A stretch of DNA of 64,000 nt from Streptomyces spirodelae (GCF_017676385.1 NZ_JAFFZN010000021.1:85187-149186); one strand, 5' to 3'. Shown: positions 27,722 through 35,535, counted from the first letter of the stretch. Program-made: numbers and translations. Notes: generated by a model not told the origin, from the letters alone.

Positions 27722-28102
27722 TCAGCTCCCGGCGGGGTGCGTGTCCACGGTCAGCTGTGCGATGGACCGCATGGTGGCGTCGCGGAAGTAGGCGGCGAAC
27801 GCCTCAGGGGATGCGGTGTCGCGCTTCTCGGCGAGGTAGGGCTGCAGCTTCTCCTCCAGGATGTGCACGCCCTTCTGCTGGGCCATGTGCTTGCCGACGG
27901 CCGCGAAGTCGCCCTCGTAGTGGATGACGCGCACCATCACGTCGTCCTTGATGAAGACGCCGGTGCCCAGCAGCCGTCCGGCCTGCTCGCCGTCGTCCCC
28001 GGCCAGGTCGGGGGTGTCGACGCGTTTGAAGTTGGCGAAGATCTCCGCGATCTCGTCCTCGTGGCCGGGCTTGACCCGGTAGGTGATCGCCGCGTAGGGC
28101 AT
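27722..28102 (-). CDS. SchA/CurD-like protein 2
   Basis: A 126-residue SchA/CurD-family protein opening MPYAAITYRVKPGHEDEIAE, with VMVRVIHYEGDFAAVGKHMA and ILEEKLQPYLAEK. It is clearly paralogous to the protein at 24769. Its start touches the SDR stop (TGATG). Two copies in one cluster suggest that they form a heterodimer or act on different rings. The sequence does not show catalytic residues that would fix its chemistry. Confidence 0.85.
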   Translation of the reverse strand: MPYAAITYRVKPGHEDEIAEIFANFKRVDTPDLAGDDGEQAGRLLGTGVFIKDDVMVRVIHYEGDFAAVGKHMAQQKGVHILEEKLQPYLAEKRDTASPEAFAAYFRDATMRSIAQLTVDTHPAGS

Positions 28103-28878
28103 CAGATTCCTCCATCGACTGTGAGCGTGACGCCGGTGACGTAGCGGGAGGTGTCGCCCGCGAGGTAGAGGACCGCGCCGGCCACGTCGGCGCCGGTGCC
28201 CAGCCGGCCCAGCGCCGTCATCCCGGCGAGGCGTTCGACGAGCTGCGGCGGCAGGCCGGCCCCCGGCTCGTCGTCGGTCGCCGTGACCCCGGGCGCCACG
28301 GTGTTGACGCGGATGCCACGGCTGCCGACCTCCTTGCACAGCGCCCGGCCGAAGCCGACGAGTGCCGCTTTGGAGGCGGAGTAGTGGGTGCCGAGCGCGC
28401 GCCCCCGCAGAGCGACCGAGGCGCCGATGTTGACGATCGAGGCGCCGTCCACGAGCAGTTCGTCGACGGCGCGGGTGACCAGGAACGCGGAGGTGACATT
28501 GGAGTCGAGCAGCCGGTGCCACTCGCTCTCGTCCAGGTCCGCGAACTTGCTGTGGCCGTCCACACCGACGTTGTTGACGAGCACGTCCAGACCGCCCAGC
28601 CGGGCCCGGCACTCCTCGGCGAGCCGGGCTGTGTCCTGGGAGCTGGTGACATCGGCGCGTACCAGATGGTGCTCGGCGCCCGTGGCCGCCAGCGCCTCGG
28701 CCAGGGTGCGCGCGTGGTCACCGGGACTGCGGTGGCCGACGACGAGCCGAGCACCCGCCTGCGCGAAGGCCAGCGCCGTGGTGCGGCCGATGCCCCGGGT
28801 GCCGCCGGTGACCAGGACGCGCTTGCCCGCCAGCCCCGGCCCGGGCAGCACACCGGTTTCCGTGCCGGCGGCGCTCAT
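28102..28878 (-). CDS. Ketoreductase-like SDR 2
   Basis: A 258-residue FabG-like SDR. The glycine motif is VLVTGGTRGIGRTTALAFA near residue 20. NNVG near 105 replaces the usual NNAG, SIVNIGASVA holds the serine, and HYSASKAALVGF holds the Tyr/Lys pair near residue 168. It has the same terminal VTGVTLTVDGGI as SDR 1. It overlaps the ACP stop by 4 bp, so it is co-translated with the carrier. It would reduce a ketone on the ACP-bound chain or on a cyclised ring. Confidence 0.87.
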   Translation of the reverse strand: MSAAGTETGVLPGPGLAGKRVLVTGGTRGIGRTTALAFAQAGARLVVGHRSPGDHARTLAEALAATGAEHHLVRADVTSSQDTARLAEECRARLGGLDVLVNNVGVDGHSKFADLDESEWHRLLDSNVTSAFLVTRAVDELLVDGASIVNIGASVALRGRALGTHYSASKAALVGFGRALCKEVGSRGIRVNTVAPGVTATDDEPGAGLPPQLVERLAGMTALGRLGTGADVAGAVLYLAGDTSRYVTGVTLTVDGGI

Positions 28879-29135
28879 GCCGCATCGGTCAGGTTGGCAT
28901 TGATCATCTTGAGCAGGAGCCGGGGCGTCTCCGCCTCCACCACGGCGTCGTCGGACAGCTCGACGCCCAACTCGCGCTTGATGACGCCGGTCACCTGGAG
29001 CAGCGCCAGCGAGTCGTAGCCGAGTTCGAGGAACGGCACATCCAGCGCCGCCTCATCGGCGATGTCCACATCCTCGGCCTCGCCCGCACACTCCAGCAGC
29101 TTCTCGGCCAGCTCACGCTGGGTGAACTCGCTCAC
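28875..29135 (-). CDS. Acyl carrier protein of the type II PKS
   Basis: An 86-residue ACP. The phosphopantetheine serine is in ELGYDSLALLQVTGVI near residue 42. It carries the growing poly-beta-keto chain for KS-alpha/KS-beta. The GTG start overlaps the stop of the TcmI-like cyclase by 4 bp. It is separated from the ketosynthase genes by 4.8 kb and is on a different transcript, which is unusual, since minimal PKS genes are normally contiguous. Activation may rely on the Sfp-type PPTase at 46947 or on one elsewhere. Confidence 0.93.
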   Translation of the reverse strand: MSEFTQRELAEKLLECAGEAEDVDIADEAALDVPFLELGYDSLALLQVTGVIKRELGVELSDDAVVEAETPRLLLKMINANLTDAA

Positions 29136-29470
29136 TGGATCCTCCCTGAGTCCTTCGTCCATACGTAGAACGGGTTCGCCATCGCGTCCTTGGGCTCCTG
29201 CCAGTTCGGGTCGTAGGGCGACACGCACTGCGCGAGGCGGGTGTTGATGTCGTCGTAGAGGGGGTGGCTGCGGGCGCGGTACAGATTGGGGGTGATGTCC
29301 TCGTCCGCCTCGACGAGGTGGAAGTACAGGTCGTGGAAGGTGAAGAGCGTCCGCCGCGCCACGCCCACCATGTGGGGCAGTTCGGTCCCGTCCGACTCCT
29401 CGAAGATCCGCGCGATGGAGTCGGCCTTGCCCGGCTCCATCCGCGCCACTATGAGCGTCCGGTGTGCCAC
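29132..29470 (-). CDS. TcmI-like polyketide cyclase
   Basis: A 112-residue cyclase of the TcmI/polyket-cyclase family. It starts with GTG at 29470 and begins AHRTLIVARMEPGKADSIA, followed by LFTFHDLYFHLVEADED and the arginine-rich YRARSHPLYDDI. TcmI-type proteins are dimeric ferredoxin-like folds that catalyse late ring closure (fourth ring in tetracenomycin, final ring in pentangular systems). It is the first gene of the ACP-SDR-SchA/CurD-DUF1772 unit, lying about 90 bp below the ALDH stop with a hairpin between. Confidence 0.92.
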   Translation of the reverse strand: MAHRTLIVARMEPGKADSIARIFEESDGTELPHMVGVARRTLFTFHDLYFHLVEADEDITPNLYRARSHPLYDDINTRLAQCVSPYDPNWQEPKDAMANPFYVWTKDSGRIQ

Positions 29471-29540
29471 CGTCGGCCTCCTTCGGGAAGGTGTTCGCCT
29501 CCCGCGCACCGTGGCAGCACCCTCTACAGCCCGACTCGAC

Positions 29541-29561
29541 CCGCGCCCCAATGGCGCGGGG
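29541..29561 (-). terminator. Hairpin after the ALDH-like gene
   Basis: Arms 29541-29548 (CCCGCGCC) and 29554-29561 pair perfectly around a 5-base loop, directly after the ALDH-like stop codon on the minus strand. The hairpin and its flank have the look of the repeated intergenic hairpin found in many Streptomyces. It probably separates the ALDH-like transcript from the cyclase-ACP unit. Confidence 0.55.
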
Positions 29562-30815
29562 CTACCGGAGGGGCCCGGTGATCACGGGGTACCGTTGCGC
29601 GGCCTCCCGCGAGAGCAACTGCGGCCTCCCCAGCAGCACTCCCTCCCGGCGTACGCCGCTGGCAAGCGCGCCGTACCCGCCGCACGGCTGGTTGCCGTCC
29701 TCCACATCGAACGGCGTGGCATCCCGCAGCACGACGGCGGTACCGAGGGTGCGCCCGCTCAACCGCGGCTCCCCGAGGACGGCGGCGTACATACCGCGTT
29801 CCACTTCCAGCGGATCCCGCGCCCACTCACGCAGCAGTTCGGGGTCCTCGTAGGGGACGACGCAGAACAGCGGCCCGGCCAGCTGGGGCGGGTGAAAGCC
29901 CGGGTCCTCGTCGAAGACCAGCAAAGAGGGCTCGACCTGCATCCGCTCCAGATCGGTACCGCCGCCGGCCACCACCCGGTCGGCGTGCGCGGAGAGGAAC
30001 CGCGCGGCACCCTGCACCGCCTCTCCGTAGGTGAGCGCGGTCAGTACCGCGTCCGGCCAGCCGCGGGCGCCAACCGTCAGCACGGACAGCTCGGCGCGCA
30101 ACTGCTCGACCAGTGCGTTCAGCCGCAGCCGGTGGACGAACAGCACATCGGGGCAGAGCCGGTCCTGCCCCGAGTTGTGCAGTCTGGCGCGGAGTACGGC
30201 GCGGCAGGCGGCGGCCGGTTCGGCACGCGGGCCGACGATCAGCGGGTTGGGCGCGGGCCCGGAGAGGAGGAAGAGCGGCCCGTCGCCGACCTCGGTCGTC
30301 AAGCTGGTGCCGGCCTCGGCGCTGCCGGTGAAGACGACGGCATCCGACTCGGCGCACATGGGTGCGAAGTCGCGCTGTGCGGCGTCGGTGAACCGGATAC
30401 GGGCCGCCAATCGCGGGGCGAGCCCGCGGCTGATGACCTGGTGCAGCTCGTACGCGGTCTCCCGGATGCGGGGCGCGGGCCGGACCACGACCTCGTCGCA
30501 GTAGAGCGCGGGCACCAGGCAGTGGCGGACGTAGGAGTAGAGCGCAGTGTGCTGCGGGAGGACGACGGAGAGCCGGGCCAGCTGCGGAACTCCCGTGCGG
30601 GCCAGCTCCCAGGGCGCTCCGGCCAGCGTGCGCAGGGAGCGCAGCAGTTCGTCGCGGGCGCTGGCGTAGGTGGCGAGCCGGGTGAGGGCGCCCAGCAGTT
30701 CGTCACGGCTGCGCAGCAGTGCGGCACCGGCGCCCGCGGCGCTCTCGTGCGCCGCCTCGATGTCGGGCCACGTGCGGGTGAGGGATTCCAGCACGGGCAT
30801 GGAGGGGTGGGTCAT
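29562..30815 (-). CDS. Aldehyde-dehydrogenase-fold protein with altered active site
   Basis: A 417-residue member of the ALDH/acyl-CoA reductase superfamily (LuxC-like length). The fold is recognised from DAVVFTGSAEAGTSL near residue 160, PAPNPLIVGPRAEPAA near 190, and ARLHNSGQDRLCPDVLFVH near 212. The position of the ALDH nucleophile (GQxC) is Arg219, with a Cys displaced to 221. The usual general-base Glu before the GG motif is replaced (LFLLSGP). It may therefore be inactive or use other chemistry. It diverges from the PLP enzyme at 31039 across a 223-bp spacer with an inverted repeat, suggesting joint control. Its substrate is unknown. It may belong to the PLP/ATP-grasp set rather than to the polyketide cluster. 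Confidence 0.72.
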   Translation of the reverse strand: MTHPSMPVLESLTRTWPDIEAAHESAAGAGAALLRSRDELLGALTRLATYASARDELLRSLRTLAGAPWELARTGVPQLARLSVVLPQHTALYSYVRHCLVPALYCDEVVVRPAPRIRETAYELHQVISRGLAPRLAARIRFTDAAQRDFAPMCAESDAVVFTGSAEAGTSLTTEVGDGPLFLLSGPAPNPLIVGPRAEPAAACRAVLRARLHNSGQDRLCPDVLFVHRLRLNALVEQLRAELSVLTVGARGWPDAVLTALTYGEAVQGAARFLSAHADRVVAGGGTDLERMQVEPSLLVFDEDPGFHPPQLAGPLFCVVPYEDPELLREWARDPLEVERGMYAAVLGEPRLSGRTLGTAVVLRDATPFDVEDGNQPCGGYGALASGVRREGVLLGRPQLLSREAAQRYPVITGPLR

Positions 30816-30918
30816 GGACGGCTCCTCGGGCGCGGGTGGGGTCGGGTCCGGCCGGCTTCGACCGGCACTCGACCCGGCAGGGCTACCTTTCCCTGCGGCT
30901 CACCGCCGCATTTCCGAG

Positions 30919-30960
30919 GAATCACCGATATCGTTCATGTCATATCTGTGACGGTGATTC
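30919..30960. promoter_or_regulatory. Inverted-repeat operator candidate between divergent genes
   Basis: GAATCACCG (30919-30927) and CGGTGATTC (30952-30960) are exact inverted repeats with a centre spacing of about 24 bp. They enclose an unusually AT-rich stretch that includes the palindrome CGATATCG and a CATATCT -10-like element. They lie in the 223-bp spacer between the ALDH-fold gene (minus) and the PLP-enzyme gene (plus). A dimeric regulator controlling both genes is the natural reading. Confidence 0.5.
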
Positions 30961-31038
30961 GAGCTTAAAGGGGGGAACGGCGGGGTGTCGAGAGGGCCGG
31001 CCCGGGCAGCGGGCGGCCGGACCAGGAGGGGACCGTCC

Positions 31039-32559
31039 ATGACTCTCACCGCGCGCACCGGCCCTGCCTCCTCCCGGCAGCGTGCGGCGCCGCCGGACCA
31101 CGCGGCGCCGCCGGACCACTCGGCACCCGCCGGAAGCCGGCCGTTGACCGACCACTGGGACACCGTCCGTACCCTGGTACGTGCCCTGCACGAACGCGCG
31201 GCCACCCCGGCTCCCCCTCCACCGCAGGACGCCGCCGTCTTCACCCCGGACGGTGAACTCCCCCCGCTGGACGGGCCGCTGCGCGCCTACCTGTCCGCCG
31301 CTGCGGCACGAGTCGTACGGCTGCCGGACCACCGCAGCACCCGGCTGCACCTGCTCGACCTGTGCGCCGCCCCAAAGGCGCGCTCGGCGCAGTCGGCCGG
31401 TGCGCTGCTCGTCGTGGCGCGAGCGGTGCACCATGCGCGGTGCACGGGAGAGCGGATCGTGCTGCTGGCACCCTCCTCGGGCAATGCGGCGACCGCGCTG
31501 CGGGACGCCGTACTGCGCGCCCAGCGGTGCGGACTGGCCCACCCGGACCAGGTGCGGGTGGTCGCGCTGGTGCCCGCCTGCTCCCGGTACAAGGTGGCGG
31601 ACTCGGCGCTGGCCCGCCACCCCGAGCTGCGCCGCCGCAATCCGCTGGTCCTCTACCACGGTTCGGAGCCGGGCGCGGTGCACGAACTGGCCGCCGCGTA
31701 CTGCCGGGAGCGCGCACACGCGCTGCGCACCGGTACGGGAGCCGCGCTGTGGTACGTACGCGACCCGGTCGACCACCGGGCCGCCGACGCGCTGCGCGCC
31801 TTCGTGGAGCAGGATGCGCTGGGTGCGGCCGGAGCGGGCGGCCGGGTGCACGCCCAGGCGGTCGGCACCGGATCGGGGCTGCTGGGCCACCGGCTTGGCA
31901 GCACCCTGGTGGAACCGGACGGGACGGACGGGGCGGGCGAGAGGGGTGGGACAGCCGGAAGGAACGGGACGCCCGCCGCGCGCTATCTGCTGGTGCAGCA
32001 GTTGCACACACCCGATCTGGTGCTCCACCTGCTGACCGGCTCATTCAGCCGTGAAGGGGTACCGCCGTACGCCTACGACCGGGCCCGCCGCCTCCACCAC
32101 CAGCCCGCCGGAGGCACCCCCGACCCGCACTTCCCGCGCACCGCCCACCACCCCCAGGAGATCCTGGAGCCCACCTTCTTCACACGCGCCCCCGCCACGG
32201 CGCCCGAACTGAGCGCACTGGTGCACACCCACGGCGGGGACGGGATCGTCGTCTCGCGCTACGAGTGCCTGGCCCGCTATCCGTCCTTGCGGGCCATGCT
32301 GCGCGCGGCAGGTGTCGAACTCCCCGCCGATCCGGCACGGCTGGGCGAGTGGTCACTGGTGATGGCGCTGACCGGCGTGCTGAACGCGCTCGACCGGGGC
32401 CTGCTCACCGAGTCGGAAGTGGTGGTGCACGGTACGGGCTCGTACGGCGTGGACGACCGCCCCCCGGTGCCGGGCCCGCTGGCCCGGTACGCGGACTCCG
32501 TCGACGAACTGCACGCCGTTCTCACCCGGGCTCTCTCGCCGCGCGGACGGCGGTCATGA
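31039..32559 (+). CDS. PLP-dependent fold-type II enzyme (threonine synthase/cysteine synthase-like)
   Basis: A 506-residue protein with fold-type II PLP features. Lys113 in CAAPKARSAQSAGALLV lies where the Schiff-base lysine is expected, and APSSGNAATALRDAV (residues 144-158) is the phosphate/substrate-binding SSGN loop. I recall similar proteins annotated only as a domain of unknown function (DUF6002); that link is from memory. Family enzymes perform beta-replacement or beta/gamma-elimination on Ser, Thr or Cys derivatives. The start at 31039 follows AGGAGGGG. The N-terminal 35 residues include a short tandem repeat (APPDH). It is coupled by a 4-bp overlap to the ATP-grasp-like gene, suggesting amino-acid formation followed by ligation. 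Confidence 0.7.
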   Translation: MTLTARTGPASSRQRAAPPDHAAPPDHSAPAGSRPLTDHWDTVRTLVRALHERAATPAPPPPQDAAVFTPDGELPPLDGPLRAYLSAAAARVVRLPDHRSTRLHLLDLCAAPKARSAQSAGALLVVARAVHHARCTGERIVLLAPSSGNAATALRDAVLRAQRCGLAHPDQVRVVALVPACSRYKVADSALARHPELRRRNPLVLYHGSEPGAVHELAAAYCRERAHALRTGTGAALWYVRDPVDHRAADALRAFVEQDALGAAGAGGRVHAQAVGTGSGLLGHRLGSTLVEPDGTDGAGERGGTAGRNGTPAARYLLVQQLHTPDLVLHLLTGSFSREGVPPYAYDRARRLHHQPAGGTPDPHFPRTAHHPQEILEPTFFTRAPATAPELSALVHTHGGDGIVVSRYECLARYPSLRAMLRAAGVELPADPARLGEWSLVMALTGVLNALDRGLLTESEVVVHGTGSYGVDDRPPVPGPLARYADSVDELHAVLTRALSPRGRRS

Positions 32560-33683
32560 CGGCGGCACAGGAGCGGCCCGGAGAGCGGCCGCCGCCCGCC
32601 CGCCCTCACGTGCTGCCGCACGGCCGCTACGACGAACTCTTCGAGACCACGGCCGCCTTGCTCGCGCTGGTGCGCCGGGCGGTGCTGGCGCTGGGCCCCA
32701 CCTGGCCCGAGCGGCTGGTCGCACTGGGCGCCGACCCCGCCGACCATCCGCCCTACTCGGGTCTGGAGAGCACGGAGACGGACTGCTGCACCATGCTGGC
32801 CAGTGGCGAGTTCGTGGTCGGCGAGACGGGGCCGCGGCTCGTGGCCCTGGGCGCCGGGGCCTCCCTCGACAGCGCGGAGGACGTAACGGCGCTCTCCTCC
32901 GCGAGTCAGGGGCAGGCCGGTGGGACGCTGTTCGCGCACGACCCGCGGGCCGCCCGCGCCGCCGCGCTCGCCGACCTGTGCGCACACCGGGGGCTGCCGC
33001 GCTCCGTGGCCCTGGTCGGCCCCGGCTTCGCCCCCGACGACGCACACGACCTGCGGCAGCGCGGTTTCACCACCGCCCTGCTCGGCCCCGACCGGCTGCC
33101 CGGCGCGCTGGGCCGCCCCGGCAGGCCGCGCTACGCGCTGGGGCTGCTGAGCGGTGCCCGGCCGGCAGCCGACCAGGACCGCGCACGGCTGCGGGACGCG
33201 CAGCGCGCGGGGCTGTTGCTGCTGCCGCCGCTCAGCAGCACGCTGCTCGCCGACAGGCGGGCACTCGCCCTCGTCTCCGAGGGGCTGCCCTGGATGACCC
33301 ACGGTGAGCGGTCCTTGGTGGAACGCCGACTGCCGTGGACACGGCTCGCCCTGGCGGGCCGCACCTGGTGGCACGGCACCGAGCAGGAACTCCCCGAGCT
33401 GCTGCTGGCCCAGCGCGAACGGTTCGTCGTCAAGCACGCGGTCGCGGGCGCGGGTCCGCTCGTGGCGGGCCACGAGACGGACGAGCGCACCTGGACGGCC
33501 GCGGTGCGGCGGGCCTTCCGGAACGCCGACAGCGTGGTGCAGGAGTATGTGCGCCCGGCTCCTGCCCCGCTCACCCTGAGCGCCCGCCTCTTCGCCGACC
33601 GCCCGGGCGGCTGCCGCGTCCGGTATCCCCTCGCCGGCGTCAGCCGCCGCGCAGCGCCCTCAGCGGCCCCCCGCTGCCGCTGA
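32556..33683 (+). CDS. ATP-grasp-like ligase (possibly C-terminally truncated)
   Basis: A 375-residue protein whose C-terminal half looks like an ATP-grasp domain of the glutathionylspermidine-synthase/circularly permuted type. The nucleotide lysine is in ERFVVKHAVAGAGPLVAG near residue 295 and VVQEYVRPAPAPLTLSAR follows near 330. The N-terminal part contains FVVGETGPRLVALGAGAS, the acidic substrate-side motif. It overlaps the PLP-enzyme stop by 4 bp (ATGA). The last residues run 44 bp into the convergent SARP gene and end in a basic, non-family tail, so the natural C-terminus may have been lost. It would form an amide or ester between small acids and amines with ATP. The partners are unknown. 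Confidence 0.6.
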   Translation: MTAAQERPGERPPPARPHVLPHGRYDELFETTAALLALVRRAVLALGPTWPERLVALGADPADHPPYSGLESTETDCCTMLASGEFVVGETGPRLVALGAGASLDSAEDVTALSSASQGQAGGTLFAHDPRAARAAALADLCAHRGLPRSVALVGPGFAPDDAHDLRQRGFTTALLGPDRLPGALGRPGRPRYALGLLSGARPAADQDRARLRDAQRAGLLLLPPLSSTLLADRRALALVSEGLPWMTHGERSLVERRLPWTRLALAGRTWWHGTEQELPELLLAQRERFVVKHAVAGAGPLVAGHETDERTWTAAVRRAFRNADSVVQEYVRPAPAPLTLSARLFADRPGGCRVRYPLAGVSRRAAPSAAPRCR

Positions 33684-34494
33684 AGGCCGCCTCGCGCGCC
33701 GCGCCGGTCAGCTCCAGCTCGACCGCCGAGTCGAGCACGGCGCACTGCAGACGCTGGAGGTCGGGTGAGGGGTCCAGGCCCAGTTCGCGGGAGAGTACGC
33801 CGCGCAGCCGCTGGTAGACCTCCAGCGCGTTGCCGCGTCTGCCCGAACGGTAGAGGGCGAGCATGAGCTGGGCCTGGATGCCCTCGTGCAGCGGATGCTG
33901 GGCCGCCAGCCCGGACAGTTCGCCGACCAGTTCGTGGTGGCGGCCCAGGCTGAGGTCCACCTCGATGCGCTGGTTGAGGATGCCCAGGCGTGACTCCTCC
34001 AGCCTGGTCGCCTCGATCTCCAGCAGCGGCCCGCACTGCACGTCCACCAGCGCCGGACCTCGCCACAGCTCCAGCGCGCGGCGGAAGGAGGCGGAGGCGC
34101 CCACGAAGTCGCCCGCCTCCAGCGCCCGGTGCCCGGCGCCGGAGAGCCGTTCGAACTCCGAGACGTCGACCATTCCGCCCTGGGTGTCCAGCAGGTAGCC
34201 GCCTGACTCGGTGACCAGCACGCTCTTGGCGCCGTGCGGCAGATCGGCGGGAAGCCGGTCGCCCAGCGCCGCCGCGATGAGGTTGCGCAGCTGCAGTACG
34301 TAGGTCTGCAGCGTGGTCTGGACGCTGCGCGGCGGGGACTCCCCCCACAGCTCCTCCACCAGTGAGGCGACGGAGACCACCTGGTCCGGGTAGAGGGCCA
34401 GCAGTGCCAGCACCTTTCTCGGTTTGACCGCGGTCGGGACGACGGAGACCCCCGATTGGACGACCCGGCAGGGCCCCAGCACGCTGATGTCCAT
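33640..34494 (-). CDS. SARP-family pathway activator 1
   Basis: A 284-residue Streptomyces antibiotic regulatory protein without the large ATPase extension. The OmpR-like winged helix occupies residues 1-90 (VKPRKVLALLALYPDQVVS and LVEELWGESPPRSVQTTLQT). The BTAD domain follows (YRSGRRGNALEVYQRLRGVL near residue 220). Such regulators bind direct repeats upstream of biosynthetic genes and recruit RNA polymerase. The start at 34494 is set by the MDISVLGPC beginning. Four direct repeats lie just upstream at 34521-34589. Its 3' end converges with the ATP-grasp gene and overlaps it by 44 bp. Confidence 0.93.
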   Translation of the reverse strand: MDISVLGPCRVVQSGVSVVPTAVKPRKVLALLALYPDQVVSVASLVEELWGESPPRSVQTTLQTYVLQLRNLIAAALGDRLPADLPHGAKSVLVTESGGYLLDTQGGMVDVSEFERLSGAGHRALEAGDFVGASASFRRALELWRGPALVDVQCGPLLEIEATRLEESRLGILNQRIEVDLSLGRHHELVGELSGLAAQHPLHEGIQAQLMLALYRSGRRGNALEVYQRLRGVLSRELGLDPSPDLQRLQCAVLDSAVELELTGAAREAAFSGSGGPLRALRGG

Positions 34495-34520
34495 CTCTCG
34501 CTCCCTTCGGGTGCGTTGTA

Positions 34521-34589
34521 TGTGCTCGTTCGGAATGGCTGTGCTCGTTCGGAACAGTGAGTGCGTCGGAACGGGAGGTGCGTCGGAAC
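34521..34589 (-). promoter_or_regulatory. Four direct repeats upstream of SARP 1
   Basis: TGTGCTCGTTCGGAA occurs exactly at 34521-34535 and 34540-34554, and GTGCGTCGGAAC exactly at 34561-34572 and 34578-34589. The shared TCGGAA core is spaced 19, 17 and 17 bp. On the sense strand of the SARP gene the core reads TTCCGA. Direct repeats of this kind in front of a SARP start resemble SARP-box arrays, although the spacing is not the usual 22 bp. They may be a site for self- or cross-activation. Confidence 0.5.
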
Positions 34590-35422
34590 TAGAGGGGTGA
34601 CTCGGACAGGTGCGAGGCGCGCCGCACCGGTGCGCTGCTGCGCAGCTGTGCCGCGAGCAGCTCGGGCAGCGCGGTGTCGCGTACGAAGAAGTGGCCGCCG
34701 GGGACGGCGTGCGCGGCGAACGGGCCGCGCGTCCAGTCGCGCCACTGGGCGACGGCGGCGAGCGGTGCCGCCTCGTCCCGGGTGCCGGCGAAGGCGTGCA
34801 CGGGGCAGTCGAGCGGCTCGTCCCGGCCGGTGTCCGCCGCACCGCCGACCGCGCGCAGGCTGGCGGCGAGCCGCAGGTCGTCACGCATGGTGGACAGCAG
34901 GGTGCGCAGCCAGTGCGGGCGCTCGAACAGGTAGGAGGGCAGCGTGCCGTAGCGGTTCAGCGCGGCCAGCAGCGCGGCGTCGGGCAGTTCGCTCTGGTCG
35001 GTCAGGGGCGTCGGCAGATGCGGCGGCGGGCAGGCGCCCAACCCCACCAGCACCGGTGCGGGGCGGCCGGCGTGCCGGACCCGCTGCGCGAAGCGGTAGG
35101 CCACCAGGGCGCCGAGGCTGTGCCCGTACAGGGCGTAGGGCTGCTCCAGCAGCGGGCCCAGCTGCGCTTCGAGGTCGTCCAGCAGCCGGCGCGCGTCGGT
35201 GATGCGGGGCTCGCGCAGCCGCGTCTCCCGGCCGGGGAGCCGGACCGGCAGCACACATACGCCGGGTTCGAAGCCACGGCGCCAGCGTGCGAAGGTGAGC
35301 GCGCCGGCGCCCGCGTGGTGGAAGCAGAACAGCCGTAATCCGTCACCGTCGGGCACCCCGCCCGGTGCGGGCGGTGCGTCCGTCGGCCGCTTTCCGGGAG
35401 GTGCCGCGAGATACGCGTTCAT
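34589..35422 (-). CDS. Type II thioesterase
   Basis: A 277-residue alpha/beta-hydrolase thioesterase of the TEII type. It opens with LFCFHHAGAGALTFARW near residue 30. The nucleophile is in YGHSLGALVAYRFAQ near residue 100, and the catalytic His is in VPGGHFFVRDTA near residue 247. It removes stalled or wrongly primed acyl groups from carrier proteins. It lies between the two SARPs, all on the same strand. It probably serves the KS-AT-ACP and ACP set of the 44-60 kb operon, since type II aromatic systems rarely need one. Confidence 0.92.
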   Translation of the reverse strand: MNAYLAAPPGKRPTDAPPAPGGVPDGDGLRLFCFHHAGAGALTFARWRRGFEPGVCVLPVRLPGRETRLREPRITDARRLLDDLEAQLGPLLEQPYALYGHSLGALVAYRFAQRVRHAGRPAPVLVGLGACPPPHLPTPLTDQSELPDAALLAALNRYGTLPSYLFERPHWLRTLLSTMRDDLRLAASLRAVGGAADTGRDEPLDCPVHAFAGTRDEAAPLAAVAQWRDWTRGPFAAHAVPGGHFFVRDTALPELLAAQLRSSAPVRRASHLSESPL

Positions 35423-35535
35423 CCCTCCCCCCTTCCCCCGTCCCCATGACGGGGCCGGTCGCCGAGGGCCAGATCCTCACGACCGGCACTGGACGACAGC
35501 TCGAAGTGGGGTGGACCGGGCTCGTGGAGCGCTCA

